A stretch of 64,000 nt of DNA. It comes from Pseudomonadota bacterium. Its GTDB lineage: Bacteria; Pseudomonadota; Alphaproteobacteria; Rhizobiales; Devosiaceae. The notes under the pieces are model-generated. The model searched no databases, was not told the DNA's origin, and saw only the letters and a list, made by a program, of their open reading frames with translations. This document shows, piece by piece, positions 50,034-58,177 of this stretch (within the stretch, counting starts at the first letter, position 1; every line of letters begins with the position of its first letter). Both the position numbers and the translations under genes were made by a program. The DNA is taken from positions 1 to 64,000 of the forward strand of contig JAEWLC010000014.1 in the NCBI GenBank assembly GCA_023393475.1, written 5' to 3'.

Positions 50034-50279
50034 ATGGCAAAACAAGACTTGCCCTTCTACAGCAGTGCGAACGGGGACCAATGGCTGCTCATTGGGGGAC
50101 TCGACGGCCGTAGGGTCAGGCATCAGCCTAATGCTAGCTCCGGAGGCCAAAGCCGAGATACGGACCTCGACGATTTCCTATCTCGTGACCACAGCACTCC
50201 GCAGGGCGCTGCTCTCCGCGAGATGCTGGATGAACAGGCTCACGATAGCTCTCGCGACGCTGTGCCCGTGCGCAACTGA
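50034..50279 (+). CDS. 81-aa hypothetical protein of the FYSSENGD family (copy B)
   Basis: MAKQDLPFYSSANGDQWLLI, then VRHQPNASSGGQSRDTDLDD and FLSRDHSTPQGAALREMLDE. Close relative of the 73-aa protein at 34780, with a short extra tail. GGAGAAC precedes the ATG. A 9-bp hairpin follows its stop by 44 nt. Function unknown. Confidence 0.75.
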   Translation: MAKQDLPFYSSANGDQWLLIGGLDGRRVRHQPNASSGGQSRDTDLDDFLSRDHSTPQGAALREMLDEQAHDSSRDAVPVRN

Positions 50280-50322
50280 AGTGTCAGTTCCGTTATCTGG
50301 CAGCGCGTTGAGCCACTGGAGC

Positions 50323-50346
50323 GTCCGCTTTGGGCCAAAAGCGGAC
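50323..50346 (+). terminator. Stem-loop carrying dispersed motif copy 3
   Basis: GTCCGCTTT (50323-50331) and AAAGCGGAC (50338-50346) pair perfectly around a 6-nt loop. The right half contains GGGCCAAAAGCGGAC, matching the motif at 37881. It is located to end the 50034 transcript. Confidence 0.5.
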
Positions 50347-50488
50347 CCTATGCAGTTGGGCGGGCGTTGACGCAGCACTTCCACGCCGCTGACCGCTGCC
50401 GCTTTCTCCTTAAGCTCCCTGGTGCACGCTTGGCGGCAGCGGCGCGCCGATATAGGGTTTTGCTCGGGAGGGGCGCGGGGAGGTTTCA

Positions 50489-50686
50489 GTGACGGCGATC
50501 ACCAGGCGGCAGATACGCGCGAGGGCGATCGAGGTATTTGGCTCGCGTGCCGATGCCGAAAAGTGGCTCAAGGAGCCCGCCATGGCGCTCGAGCAGCGGG
50601 CGCCGGCGGCGTTGCTCGGCACGTCGCAGGGCCGGCAGCTCGTCTGCAATCTCCTCATCCAGCTCGAATACGGCGTCTACGTTTAG
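50489..50686 (+). CDS. MbcA/ParS/Xre-type antitoxin, toxin-binding domain only (orphan)
   Basis: A 65-residue protein that resembles the DUF2384 (MbcA/ParS) domain: RAIEVFGSRADAEKWLKEPA, MALEQRAPAALLGTSQGRQL, NLLIQLEYGVYV. Full antitoxins of this type have an Xre-like DNA-binding half in front and a RES-domain toxin gene after. Neither is present: the protein starts directly before this domain at GTG 50489 with GGGGAGG upstream, and nothing RES-like follows. It may neutralise a toxin encoded elsewhere or be a remnant. Confidence 0.8.
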   Translation: MTAITRRQIRARAIEVFGSRADAEKWLKEPAMALEQRAPAALLGTSQGRQLVCNLLIQLEYGVYV

Positions 50687-51070
50687 CCCGCGAGCTCGCG
50701 GCGGCGGCGGCCGCGCTGGCGCGGGAGACGCGCCCCTGCCCCGCCCCAGCGATCACCGCACGGCCGAGACCCAAGGCGAGAAATTGGCGTTATCGTACAT
50801 TTGCCCATAGAACGGGCCCCACAACACCCTGTTAACCAATCGTAAATCGGGCGTTTTGGCCATGGCGGAATCCCCCTGACACTTTCGCTTGGGTGACAGG
50901 ATTCGCAGCCCCCTCCTCCCCGGGAATGCGGAGCCCCCGTGCTTTCCGCACCACCTGCCGCATGCAACCAACGTCCCCGACGTCGGCCGATGGCGCATGC
51001 CCGAGCCCCGGGCTGTCCGGAGGCGTTCGCCCCTCTCAATCGCCCCGACGGGGCCAAAAGGAACTGACAA
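50687..51070. other. 384-nt region with no convincing gene; no RES toxin
   Basis: Both strands were read for a RES-domain toxin partner of the antitoxin and none is present. Several proline/arginine-rich frames exist but look like non-coding GC-rich DNA. Confidence 0.45.
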
Positions 51071-51415
51071 ATGCCGGAAGACAGAAACGAGATCGCCGAG
51101 GACCCCCGCGCCGCATTCGATCGTTGCCGCGCCCAGCTCGAGGATTGCCTTGCTGCCGCAAGGAACGGCAAGTGGGCGCATCCGGGCCTCCCCGAGATCG
51201 AGGGCACGGCGGGTGCCTATATGTTCGAGATTCTCGCCGCCGGCCTTTCGGAGTACGCCGCCGGGCTTGAGAGCTGGAGCGGTGATCCTGCGGAACTCGT
51301 CGAGATCGTCGGGCGCTGGAAGGACCTCGAGGCCAAGGTGTGCGGCAGTATCGACGAATTATGCGACAGCCTCGAGGTGACGCTCGGCAGCCAGCGGGAT
51401 ACGGATGCTCCTTGA
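51071..51415 (+). CDS. 114-aa hypothetical protein
   Basis: MPEDRNEIAEDPRAAFDRCR, then AQLEDCLAAARNGKWAHPGL, YMFEILAAGLSEYAAGLESW and VGRWKDLEAKVCGSIDELCD. Helical throughout, acidic, no membrane segment. Similar short proteins of sphingomonad and rhizobial accessory DNA exist but without function. No known domain is claimed. Confidence 0.6.
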   Translation: MPEDRNEIAEDPRAAFDRCRAQLEDCLAAARNGKWAHPGLPEIEGTAGAYMFEILAAGLSEYAAGLESWSGDPAELVEIVGRWKDLEAKVCGSIDELCDSLEVTLGSQRDTDAP

Positions 51416-51494
51416 GCACCCTGCATGGGCGACCTAAGTCCCCATTCGCGCTCGTTCCCGGCCCGCTAGAATGAGCAGGTAGGGTAGGAAGTGC

Positions 51495-51671
51495 ATGAAC
51501 GAGCTGATCCTTGGCGTGATGCGGCGCACGCTCGTTCTGATCTGGGTTCTGGCGGTCGGCCTTCTATGGGTCGTGGCCGCCATTGCGATTGGCGGCTACC
51601 TGCTTGCGAGGCGCGTATTGCGCCCGCGGGAGAAGTGGCCAGAAGACGAGTGGCTGGATCGCAAGGGTTGA
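51495..51671 (+). CDS. Small single-pass membrane protein (58 aa)
   Basis: Translated from ATG 51495: MNELILGVMRRTLVLIWVLA, helix VGLLWVVAAIAIGGYLLARR, then a charged tail REKWPEDEWLDRKG. TAGGAAGTGC serves as ribosome-binding region. Codon use is coding-like (high GC third positions). Ahead of another tiny membrane protein. Function unknown. Confidence 0.55.
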   Translation: MNELILGVMRRTLVLIWVLAVGLLWVVAAIAIGGYLLARRVLRPREKWPEDEWLDRKG

Positions 51672-51701
51672 CATGCGCCGAAATGTGCCGAGCAAGACCG
51701 G

Positions 51702-51830
51702 ATGATGACACGCCATCAAAAGAAGCACTGGAGCGAAGCGGCAGCCGACCTGATCGTGCTCGCTATCCTCGCAACCGGGATCCTCGCTACCTTCGCTCTA
51801 CCCGTGTGGTTCGCTTTGGTGGCGTTCTAG
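51702..51830 (+). CDS. Tiny single-pass membrane protein (42 aa)
   Basis: Translated from ATG 51702: MMTRHQKKHWSEAAADLIVL with helix AILATGILATFALPVWFALV. It lies 30 nt after the 58-aa membrane protein, in the same direction. No clear Shine-Dalgarno sequence, so it may be coupled to the upstream gene. Confidence 0.5.
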   Translation: MMTRHQKKHWSEAAADLIVLAILATGILATFALPVWFALVAF

Positions 51831-52210
51831 TCCCTGCCCCCCAATATTGCGCGCTCGCCATGTGGCTGTCAGCCGGACCGGACCGACCCATAGGTCGGGC
51901 CCCCTTAGCTCTGACCGCTCAGAACCCGTGACAAGCAGGTCTCGGCCTCCAGGTCGTCTTTACGTCACGCGCGTTCCGATTGCACGCCACTGCGCATCAG
52001 GGACCGGCGCCCGGCGGCCAGAAACGCAGTTCATCTCTTGTTAACCAATAAATATGCAATCCGTTGAAGGGCATAAGCCCCCAACCGATCCTGGTACTTG
52101 AAGAACAGGATTCGTTTCTTCTGGTCTGCCCCGCCCCTGAGCGGGACGGCCACCAGGACCCGTTGCAGCGGTGCCTGGCGGCCTGACCAAAACGACCTAA
52201 CACCGAGGTC
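51831..52210. promoter_or_regulatory. 380-nt region upstream of the nuclease/protease/recombinase module
   Basis: No gene is seen. An AT-rich section (about 52035-52060, with TTAACCAATAAATATGCAAT) lies 150 nt before the module and is a likely promoter area. GAGGTC precedes the first start at 52211. Confidence 0.4.
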
Positions 52211-53437
52211 ATGATGGCTAAGTCCATTTTCGAGGCCCGCGATGACGCGGGCAAGCCTTTTTCCTTTTCCTTCCACCGCGCCAGTTCCACGGCGACGCCG
52301 CCGCTGCGCCCGGGCCTCGTGCGCAACAAGCTCGTCACCCCCGAGGTCCAGGTCCAGGTGCTGTGCCTCCTCGAGGAGACCGGCAGCACGACGATCGGGG
52401 CCTGCATCCGTGCCCTTGCTGGCCATCCCGAACCCGTGGGGGCGGTTCTTGCCCTTGCCGATGCCGGGCTGGTGACGCTCAGTGTCGGCCCGATCTCGAC
52501 CGGGACGCTGGTGAGCCGCACTGGAGACGACAGCGAGCCTCAGGCCGTAAGTTCCCTGATGCCCGAGCATCTCGCGGAAATCTGGAATGACACTTCCCCG
52601 ATCCGCCTTGACGCAGGCGTCGAACGGCTCTTCGCCGACCCCGCCACGCCCGATATCTTCATCGTCGATCGCAGCGCCCGGCGCCACATCCCATTCGATC
52701 CCAGCCTCACCCGTCCGGGCATCTACCTCGCGACCAACGGGACCGGGTGCTATGTCGGCATGGGCGCGGATGTCCGCGACCGGGTTGTCACGGGCACTCA
52801 CCTCGATGGTTACGACCGTGTTGCACTGATTGGCGCCTTCGGCGCGGCAATCAGCAAGGAGGAGGCCTGCGTCGCCGAGCGCCTGCTTGCGCTCTATGTC
52901 GCAGCGGAACCGGGGCTCGAACTCCGCCATTGCCTGCCCATCGGCAGCGCAGTCGACGAGGTGCAGTACCGGCGGATTCGGCGTTTTGTTGCGGACGCCG
53001 TCCAGCTCCTCGCCATGGAAGACTACGCGTTCACGAGGAGCAGCCAGGCTGTTCTGGGCGCAGGCCCCTGGGGCGATACGGCACATAAGGTTACGGACGA
53101 GCTTGAGCGGATGCTCAGCAAGGGGACGTATCATCTCCTTCAGTCCGCCGGCGTCTGCGCCAGCGCGGTGGTCCACGGCTCCGAGTGGGTGCTGCTGGCT
53201 GGCAGCGAAGTGCGCAAGAAGGTCGTGCGCTCTGCCGGGTCCATCCCTTCAATGCTGCGTTGCGAGTGGGTCCATTCCGGGGTTCTCGTTCCCAACAGCT
53301 GGGGCACCTACCGGGTGACGGAAAACCTCCGTTTCGAGACTGGTACGGCGGCGGCGAACTTTGTCCTCGGCAGCAAGTCTCCCAACCTTGCGGCCTGGAC
53401 GCCCGTCAAGGCCGACGGAATGACGCCGCGCCACTAG
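52211..53437 (+). CDS. GIY-YIG nuclease-like protein with C-terminal DUF4357 domain
   Basis: A 408-residue protein. Residues about 35-105 look like a winged helix (KLVTPEVQVQVLCLLEETGS). The middle has a GIY-YIG domain: GIY at 170-172, YVG at 181-183, the arginine in ADVRDRVVTG (R189) and the glutamate region ISKEEACVAERLLAL. The end, NFVLGSKSPNLAAWTPVKAD, is the DUF4357 motif often found after GIY-YIG or restriction-type nucleases. It leads a three-gene unit with an AAA+/M41 protease and a recombinase. It probably cuts DNA, or binds it if the nuclease is inactive (inference). Confidence 0.82.
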   Translation: MMAKSIFEARDDAGKPFSFSFHRASSTATPPLRPGLVRNKLVTPEVQVQVLCLLEETGSTTIGACIRALAGHPEPVGAVLALADAGLVTLSVGPISTGTLVSRTGDDSEPQAVSSLMPEHLAEIWNDTSPIRLDAGVERLFADPATPDIFIVDRSARRHIPFDPSLTRPGIYLATNGTGCYVGMGADVRDRVVTGTHLDGYDRVALIGAFGAAISKEEACVAERLLALYVAAEPGLELRHCLPIGSAVDEVQYRRIRRFVADAVQLLAMEDYAFTRSSQAVLGAGPWGDTAHKVTDELERMLSKGTYHLLQSAGVCASAVVHGSEWVLLAGSEVRKKVVRSAGSIPSMLRCEWVHSGVLVPNSWGTYRVTENLRFETGTAAANFVLGSKSPNLAAWTPVKADGMTPRH

Positions 53438-53521
53438 CGGTTCGCCGCGCCAGACGGCTCCTCCCCCATTGCTCATTTTGCTTGGCGCCGGGCCTCAGAC
53501 CCGGCCGCCAGAAGGATACTC

Positions 53522-55429
53522 ATGGCCGACAATGACGAAATCGACGCACCGGGCGTCGCCGGAACGCTTCAGACCGACGATGAAAAACCGACCGCCGAGG
53601 CTGCGCTTTGTGCTGCGGTTCTCGACACGCTCATCCCTCGCGAGCTCGCTCGCAGCCTCCTTGCCGCCCTGCCGATCGTCGTGGTGATTGCTGTTCCCAC
53701 ACCCGCATGGGCGCGGGGCATCTGCAGGGCGCTTCGGACGGCGTATCCTCGCGTCTCGGCAACTTCAGTCTGCGAGGCACGCCGCGCCAACCGCTACATC
53801 GATGAGGACACCCTGCTTACCCAGGTGAAGCGGGGAGGGACCATGATCGTTGTCAGCCAGGACCCGACGGGCGTCGTTCCCGACGTCATCCGTCACGCGG
53901 CCGACTATGCCCTCACGTTTACTGGCCCTGCCGCATCAGACGTCCGTCGCGCGGTTTCGGCTGTTGCCGGCAAGCGGGTTCGGGACCTCGCCAGCAACGA
54001 CATTGCCGGCCTCGATTTCGACGACCTCTGTGCCGCAATCCGCCCTGGCTCCGAAGCAAAGGACTGTGTGCTCCGCCTGCGCCGGGCCGCAAGCGGCAAG
54101 ACCTTGTCCCACGCCGTCCCCAACGTGCCTTCGCTCGACGAGTTGCCGCTGACGCCTGAGGTTCGCGCCTGGTCCCACGAGACCCTCGGAGCAATGAAGC
54201 GGCTCGAAGTGAGCCGTGACACCGGCGCCTCGCCCTTCACCCTGCTTTATGGCCCGCCCGGAACCGGCAAGACGCTGGTCGCCGCATCTCTCGCGCGCAG
54301 CGCAAACTGGCCGCTCGTCTCTACTTCGGTGGGCAGCTGGTTCGCCGGTTCCGATGGTTATCTCGGGGGCGTTACCAAAGCCGCGAGGACGTTCTTCGAT
54401 ACGCTTTTGTCGCAGGACCGGGTCGTCGGGCTGATCGACGAAATGGACGCGATTCCCAACCGGGCCACGCTCGACAGCAAGAATCGGGACTTCTGGACGC
54501 CCGTGGTGACGGACATTCTGGTGCAGATCGACCGGCTGCGCCATTCCGGACGACCGGTGGTCCTCATTGGCGCCAGCAATTTTGGCGAACGGACGGACGA
54601 GGCCCTGGTGCGCCCTGGACGCCTCGGTCGCAAGGTTCATATGCGCTCACTCCGAACGCCTGAAGAGTTCGCGGCCCTTTTCCGCTTCTACCTTTCGGGC
54701 CGGATCGCAGACGAGGAGATTGCGCCGCTTGTCGAGCTCGGCATGGCGCTGACCAGCATCACCCCGGCTGTGGTCTCGAACTGGGTACGCTCGGCCACTG
54801 TAGTCGCCGAGATGGCGGGGCGCGAACTTCGCGCAGCTGACCTCGCGGCACAGATCCTGCCGCCCGAAACGCGCTCTGAGGACGAGCTCCGGCAGATCGC
54901 CATCCATGAGTCCGGCCATGCGATTGTCGCTGGCGTCCTTGGGCTGAAGGTCTCGCGTGTGTCGATCATCGCCGATGGCACGGCTGCCGGCGTGACGACG
55001 ATCGTCCCGAATGGAGCGTTGGCCAATAAGGATCGGGTCGAAGCAACGGTCACCATGATGCTTGGGGGTCGCGCCGCAGACGAGGTCGTTGGCAGTGGGG
55101 CCACCGCAGGGGCGCATTCGGACTTGATGCAGGCTACTGCCACGCTCGCGGATGCGCATCTCGCGCATGGGCTTTACGGACGGCTCTTCGCTACTAGCGT
55201 TGGCAGCACGCCGCATTGGATGGACGCGAAGCTGCGCCAGGAACTTGACCAGCAGCTTCATGAACTCATGGACCGTGCCAAGGGCATCGTCCGGGACAAT
55301 GAGCACGTCATCTGGCAACTGGTGCAGGCACTTCTCGACCGTCGCACTCTCTCTGGCAGCGACGTTGCAACACTCCTCGACGCTGCCGGGGACAATGCCC
55401 CTGCCCTGCTGTCACCGGGAGGCCCGTGA
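53522..55429 (+). CDS. Soluble AAA+ ATPase fused to M41 (FtsH-type) metalloprotease
   Basis: A 635-residue protein. A variable N-terminal domain of about 210 residues replaces the membrane part of FtsH. The AAA+ module has Walker A GPPGTGKT (244-251), Walker B VVGLIDEMDAI and the arginine-finger region ALVRPGRLGRKV. The protease has zinc motif HESGH (462-466), and HSDLMQAT gives the third ligand. GGRAADEVVGSGATAGAHSD matches the FtsH core. No membrane helix is visible, so it is cytosolic, unlike FtsH. AAGGA precedes the ATG. Its stop overlaps the recombinase start, so the three genes form one unit. Confidence 0.9.
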   Translation: MADNDEIDAPGVAGTLQTDDEKPTAEAALCAAVLDTLIPRELARSLLAALPIVVVIAVPTPAWARGICRALRTAYPRVSATSVCEARRANRYIDEDTLLTQVKRGGTMIVVSQDPTGVVPDVIRHAADYALTFTGPAASDVRRAVSAVAGKRVRDLASNDIAGLDFDDLCAAIRPGSEAKDCVLRLRRAASGKTLSHAVPNVPSLDELPLTPEVRAWSHETLGAMKRLEVSRDTGASPFTLLYGPPGTGKTLVAASLARSANWPLVSTSVGSWFAGSDGYLGGVTKAARTFFDTLLSQDRVVGLIDEMDAIPNRATLDSKNRDFWTPVVTDILVQIDRLRHSGRPVVLIGASNFGERTDEALVRPGRLGRKVHMRSLRTPEEFAALFRFYLSGRIADEEIAPLVELGMALTSITPAVVSNWVRSATVVAEMAGRELRAADLAAQILPPETRSEDELRQIAIHESGHAIVAGVLGLKVSRVSIIADGTAAGVTTIVPNGALANKDRVEATVTMMLGGRAADEVVGSGATAGAHSDLMQATATLADAHLAHGLYGRLFATSVGSTPHWMDAKLRQELDQQLHELMDRAKGIVRDNEHVIWQLVQALLDRRTLSGSDVATLLDAAGDNAPALLSPGGP

Positions 55430-56343
55430 TGGTCCGTTGGCGGAAGGCCCTTGACCGGCTCGAGGGCGCATACTCCGAGCAGACCCTCAAGGGCTATGCG
55501 AGCGACTTCGCCGAGTTCGAAAAGTGGTGCGCGAAGGAGGGACTGAGCGCACTGCCGGCTGAGCCAGCCACGCTGGTTCGGCACATCGACGAGGCGGCGC
55601 TGCGGCTGAAGCCGTCGAGCATCACCCGTCGCCTCTGCGGCATCCGCAAGATTTACCGGGTGCTGCATCTCACCGATCCCACGGTTGACGAGGACGTGGT
55701 TCTCGCCATGCGCAGGGCTCGCCGAAAGAAGCCGGGACGTCCCGACCAGGCGCTTGGTCTCACCGCTGACTTGAGGGATCGCCTCGTTGCAGAGTGCAGC
55801 GACGACCTCATAGGGCTCAGGGACGAAATCATGGTCCGCGTGGGCTTCGACTCCCTGTGCCGGCGAGCGGAACTCGTCGCACTTCGCGTGGAAGACCTCA
55901 CGATAAACAATCGTGGCAACCTCTCCATTCTCGTTCGTCGTGCCAAGACCGATCAGGAAGGTTCGGGCCGCACCGTTCACCTCTCAAGGGTGACCAGCGA
56001 GCGGGTAAGGGTATGGCTCGAGGCTTCCGACATCGACACGGGACCGTTGCTGCGGCCGATCTACCAGGGCAAGACTGTCAGCCGGTTTCTTTCGCCGATG
56101 ACCGTAGCGCGGGTACTCAAGAAGCTTGCAGCACGGGCGGCGGTCGGTATCGACACCGTGCCACGCGTGTCAGGTCACTCGTTGCGCGTCGGCGCGGCCC
56201 AGCAACTGACGATCGACGGTTATGGCATATTGCCCATCATGCGTGCAGGCGGGTGGCGGTCGATGAATACGGTGGCGCGGTACATCGAGAACGTCGATAT
56301 GGATGTATGGGAGGAGCGAGTCGACGAAGGGCGCCGACAATGA
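55429..56343 (+). CDS. Tyrosine recombinase (phage-integrase family)
   Basis: A 304-residue recombinase with an N-terminal SAM-like core-binding domain (YSEQTLKGYASDFAEFEKWC) and a catalytic domain. The catalytic domain has the first arginine in SLCRRAELVALRVEDL, lysine in VRRAKTDQEGSGRTV, HxxR in SGHSLRVGAAQ, and GGWRSMNTVARYIE with tryptophan in the second histidine position and the nucleophile tyrosine. The ATG overlaps the protease stop by one base (TGATG); GTG at 55426 is the alternative. It may mobilise the module or resolve DNA made by the nuclease. It belongs to a different subgroup from the recombinase at 37234. Confidence 0.92.
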   Translation: MVRWRKALDRLEGAYSEQTLKGYASDFAEFEKWCAKEGLSALPAEPATLVRHIDEAALRLKPSSITRRLCGIRKIYRVLHLTDPTVDEDVVLAMRRARRKKPGRPDQALGLTADLRDRLVAECSDDLIGLRDEIMVRVGFDSLCRRAELVALRVEDLTINNRGNLSILVRRAKTDQEGSGRTVHLSRVTSERVRVWLEASDIDTGPLLRPIYQGKTVSRFLSPMTVARVLKKLAARAAVGIDTVPRVSGHSLRVGAAQQLTIDGYGILPIMRAGGWRSMNTVARYIENVDMDVWEERVDEGRRQ

Positions 56344-56800
56344 GAGAGCCATTGACCTTGGGCTCGCGACAACGCGTACTGCACGACCATCATGGTAGCT
56401 ATGCTGCGGGAGAGCTTTCCAGGAGAACGCATATGGCCGAAGGTGGTGTTGGTACGCCCTCGCGCTGACCAATGTTTCCAGCTTGGATCCACTTAAATGA
56501 TCTTCTAGGTTTCACCGTTTTTTGTGGTAGCGCGCTAAGGCATATGAAGAAACGTACTGTGGCGATTGGCGCCGCTCGGAAGGGCGTAACTGGAATGTTA
56601 CCTGTCGCGGTAACTCCGTCCAAAGACCGCAGTGTGCTGGGTCGTCGGGAAGCATCGTTGCTCAGATTGCGTCGTAGCTGTCCGGTTACTACGCAAACTG
56701 ACGGGCGCTATTGCGTTACCAGCAGTCTATTTACGCATTGTGAAAGAACATCCATCCGACGAGCATGGCGCCTTGTCGGCTGTGCGAAGGATGGGGCAGC
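56344..56800. other. Boundary region between the recombinase module and the glycosyltransferase cluster
   Basis: 457 nt. A 42-codon frame (56340-56468) overlaps the recombinase stop by ATGA and could encode a small protein (MREPLTLGSRQRVLHDHHGS start), but codon use is unconvincing. The rest is AT-richer and has no gene. A right-hand boundary of the module may lie here; no direct repeat was found by eye. Confidence 0.4.
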
Positions 56801-58060
56801 ATGAAGGTTCTTGTCGTCGGACTGAACTACGCGCCGGAGAACATCGGTATCGCCGTCTACACGACGGGCATGGCTGAGGCGCTCTCAGAGGGGGGGCATC
56901 ACGTACGCGTGGTGGCGGGGCAACCGTACTATCCAGCGTGGGAGATCATGGACGGTCACAATGCCTGGAGCTGGAGCCGGCGTGACGAGAACGGCGTGCG
57001 GGTAATCCGCGTCCCGCACTACATACCCGCCGACCCCACTGGGCTGAAGCGCTTGTTGCACCACGCCACTTTCGCCGCAAGCGCATTGGTGCCCGCGTTA
57101 TGGCAGGGGTTAACGTTTCGGCCTGACGTAGTGATTGCGGTAGCACCTTCGCTGATCGGTGCGCCTGCGGCGCGGCTGGCTGGCTGGGTTGCGGGCGCGA
57201 GGAACTGGCTGCACGTCCAGGACTTCGAGGTGGAGGCGGCTTTCGCCACCGGGCTGATGAAGGCCGAGGGGTGGGCCGCGCGTATCGCACGGGCGTTCGA
57301 AGCGGCGGTGATTAAGAGCTTCGATCTGGTTAGCGCCATCTCGCCAGAAATGTGCAGGCGCTTAGTCCTCAAGGGCGTGCGGCACGAACGAGTGACTGAG
57401 TTCCGCAACTGGGCCGATATTGATGCGATCAGACCGATGGTGGTCGCGTCGCGATACCGTCAACGTTGGGGCATCTCGAGTCAGCACGTTGCGCTCTATT
57501 CAGGTAACATCGCCAACAAGCAGGGCATCGAGTTGGTGATCGAGGCCGCGCGACGACTGCGCGACCGCGAGGACCTGACTTTTGTCATCTGCGGCCAAGG
57601 ACCAAACCGCAGTCGGCTGCAGGCGATGGCGGCAGGGCTGGACAATGTTCAGTTTCACGACCTGCAGCCCCGGGAACAGCTCAACGATCTGATGGGGCTG
57701 GCAACAATTCACCTCTTGCCTCAACTCGCTGGTGCGGCCGACCTAGTGCTACCAAGCAAGCTGACAAACATGCTGGCATCTGGTCGCCCAGTAGTAGCTA
57801 CTGCCGCTCCGGGCACGGGACTTGCGCGTGAAGTAGAAGGTTGCGGCGCGATAGTGGAGCCAGGCAACGCTGATGCTTTCGCCCACGCAATAGCGAGTCT
57901 AGTCGATGACCCCCAAGCGTGGAGCGCTGCCGCAACGACCTCGCGCAACCGGGCTGAGGAGCGCTGGTCGAAGGACATGGTGCTTGCGAAGTTCGGTGCC
58001 GCCGTGGAGATGCACAACCCCAACGCGCCAGAACTGGCTCGACTCCATGAGTCAAAGTGA
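56801..58060 (+). CDS. wcaI: WcaI-like glycosyltransferase (GT4)
   Basis: A 419-residue GT-B glycosyltransferase resembling WcaI of colanic acid synthesis (fucose-containing polymers). It starts MKVLVVGLNYAPENIGIAVY, typical of WcaI, followed by GHHVRVVAGQPYYPAWEI and WLHVQDFEVEAAFATG. The donor-binding half has LYSGNIANKQGIELVIEAAR and LPSKLTNMLASGRPVVATAA. It works at the cytosolic face of the membrane on lipid-linked sugar. GGGGCAGC precedes the ATG at 56801. With gmd and fcl in the window it fits a fucose-containing repeat unit; the sugar it adds is not certain. Confidence 0.9.
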   Translation: MKVLVVGLNYAPENIGIAVYTTGMAEALSEGGHHVRVVAGQPYYPAWEIMDGHNAWSWSRRDENGVRVIRVPHYIPADPTGLKRLLHHATFAASALVPALWQGLTFRPDVVIAVAPSLIGAPAARLAGWVAGARNWLHVQDFEVEAAFATGLMKAEGWAARIARAFEAAVIKSFDLVSAISPEMCRRLVLKGVRHERVTEFRNWADIDAIRPMVVASRYRQRWGISSQHVALYSGNIANKQGIELVIEAARRLRDREDLTFVICGQGPNRSRLQAMAAGLDNVQFHDLQPREQLNDLMGLATIHLLPQLAGAADLVLPSKLTNMLASGRPVVATAAPGTGLAREVEGCGAIVEPGNADAFAHAIASLVDDPQAWSAAATTSRNRAEERWSKDMVLAKFGAAVEMHNPNAPELARLHESK

Positions 58061-58177
58061 ATGGGGCGTGCAGTGCGGCCGGGGCAGCTTGATGTCGACT
58101 CTAGGTCAGGCATCAGGGCTGGCTCCCAACTGGATCTGGTCCACCGCCGCCACCAGGCTGACCAGTAGCCATAGCAC

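Noticed and set aside
29317..50346. General stress (EcfG-type GGAAC-N16/17-GTT) promoters before the small-gene families
   Set aside because: Looked for in the larger gaps on the appropriate strands. GGAAC/GTTCC occurrences did not have a correctly spaced partner, so no such promoter is claimed.
52031..53176. Minus-strand frame of 381 codons
   Set aside because: Opposite the GIY-YIG/DUF4357 gene, which has recognisable motifs. The antisense frame has none.
51831..56343. Assignment of the nuclease/protease/recombinase module to a named anti-phage system
   Set aside because: The domains fit, but I cannot match the three-gene order to any system I can name with certainty. It is reported as a candidate only.
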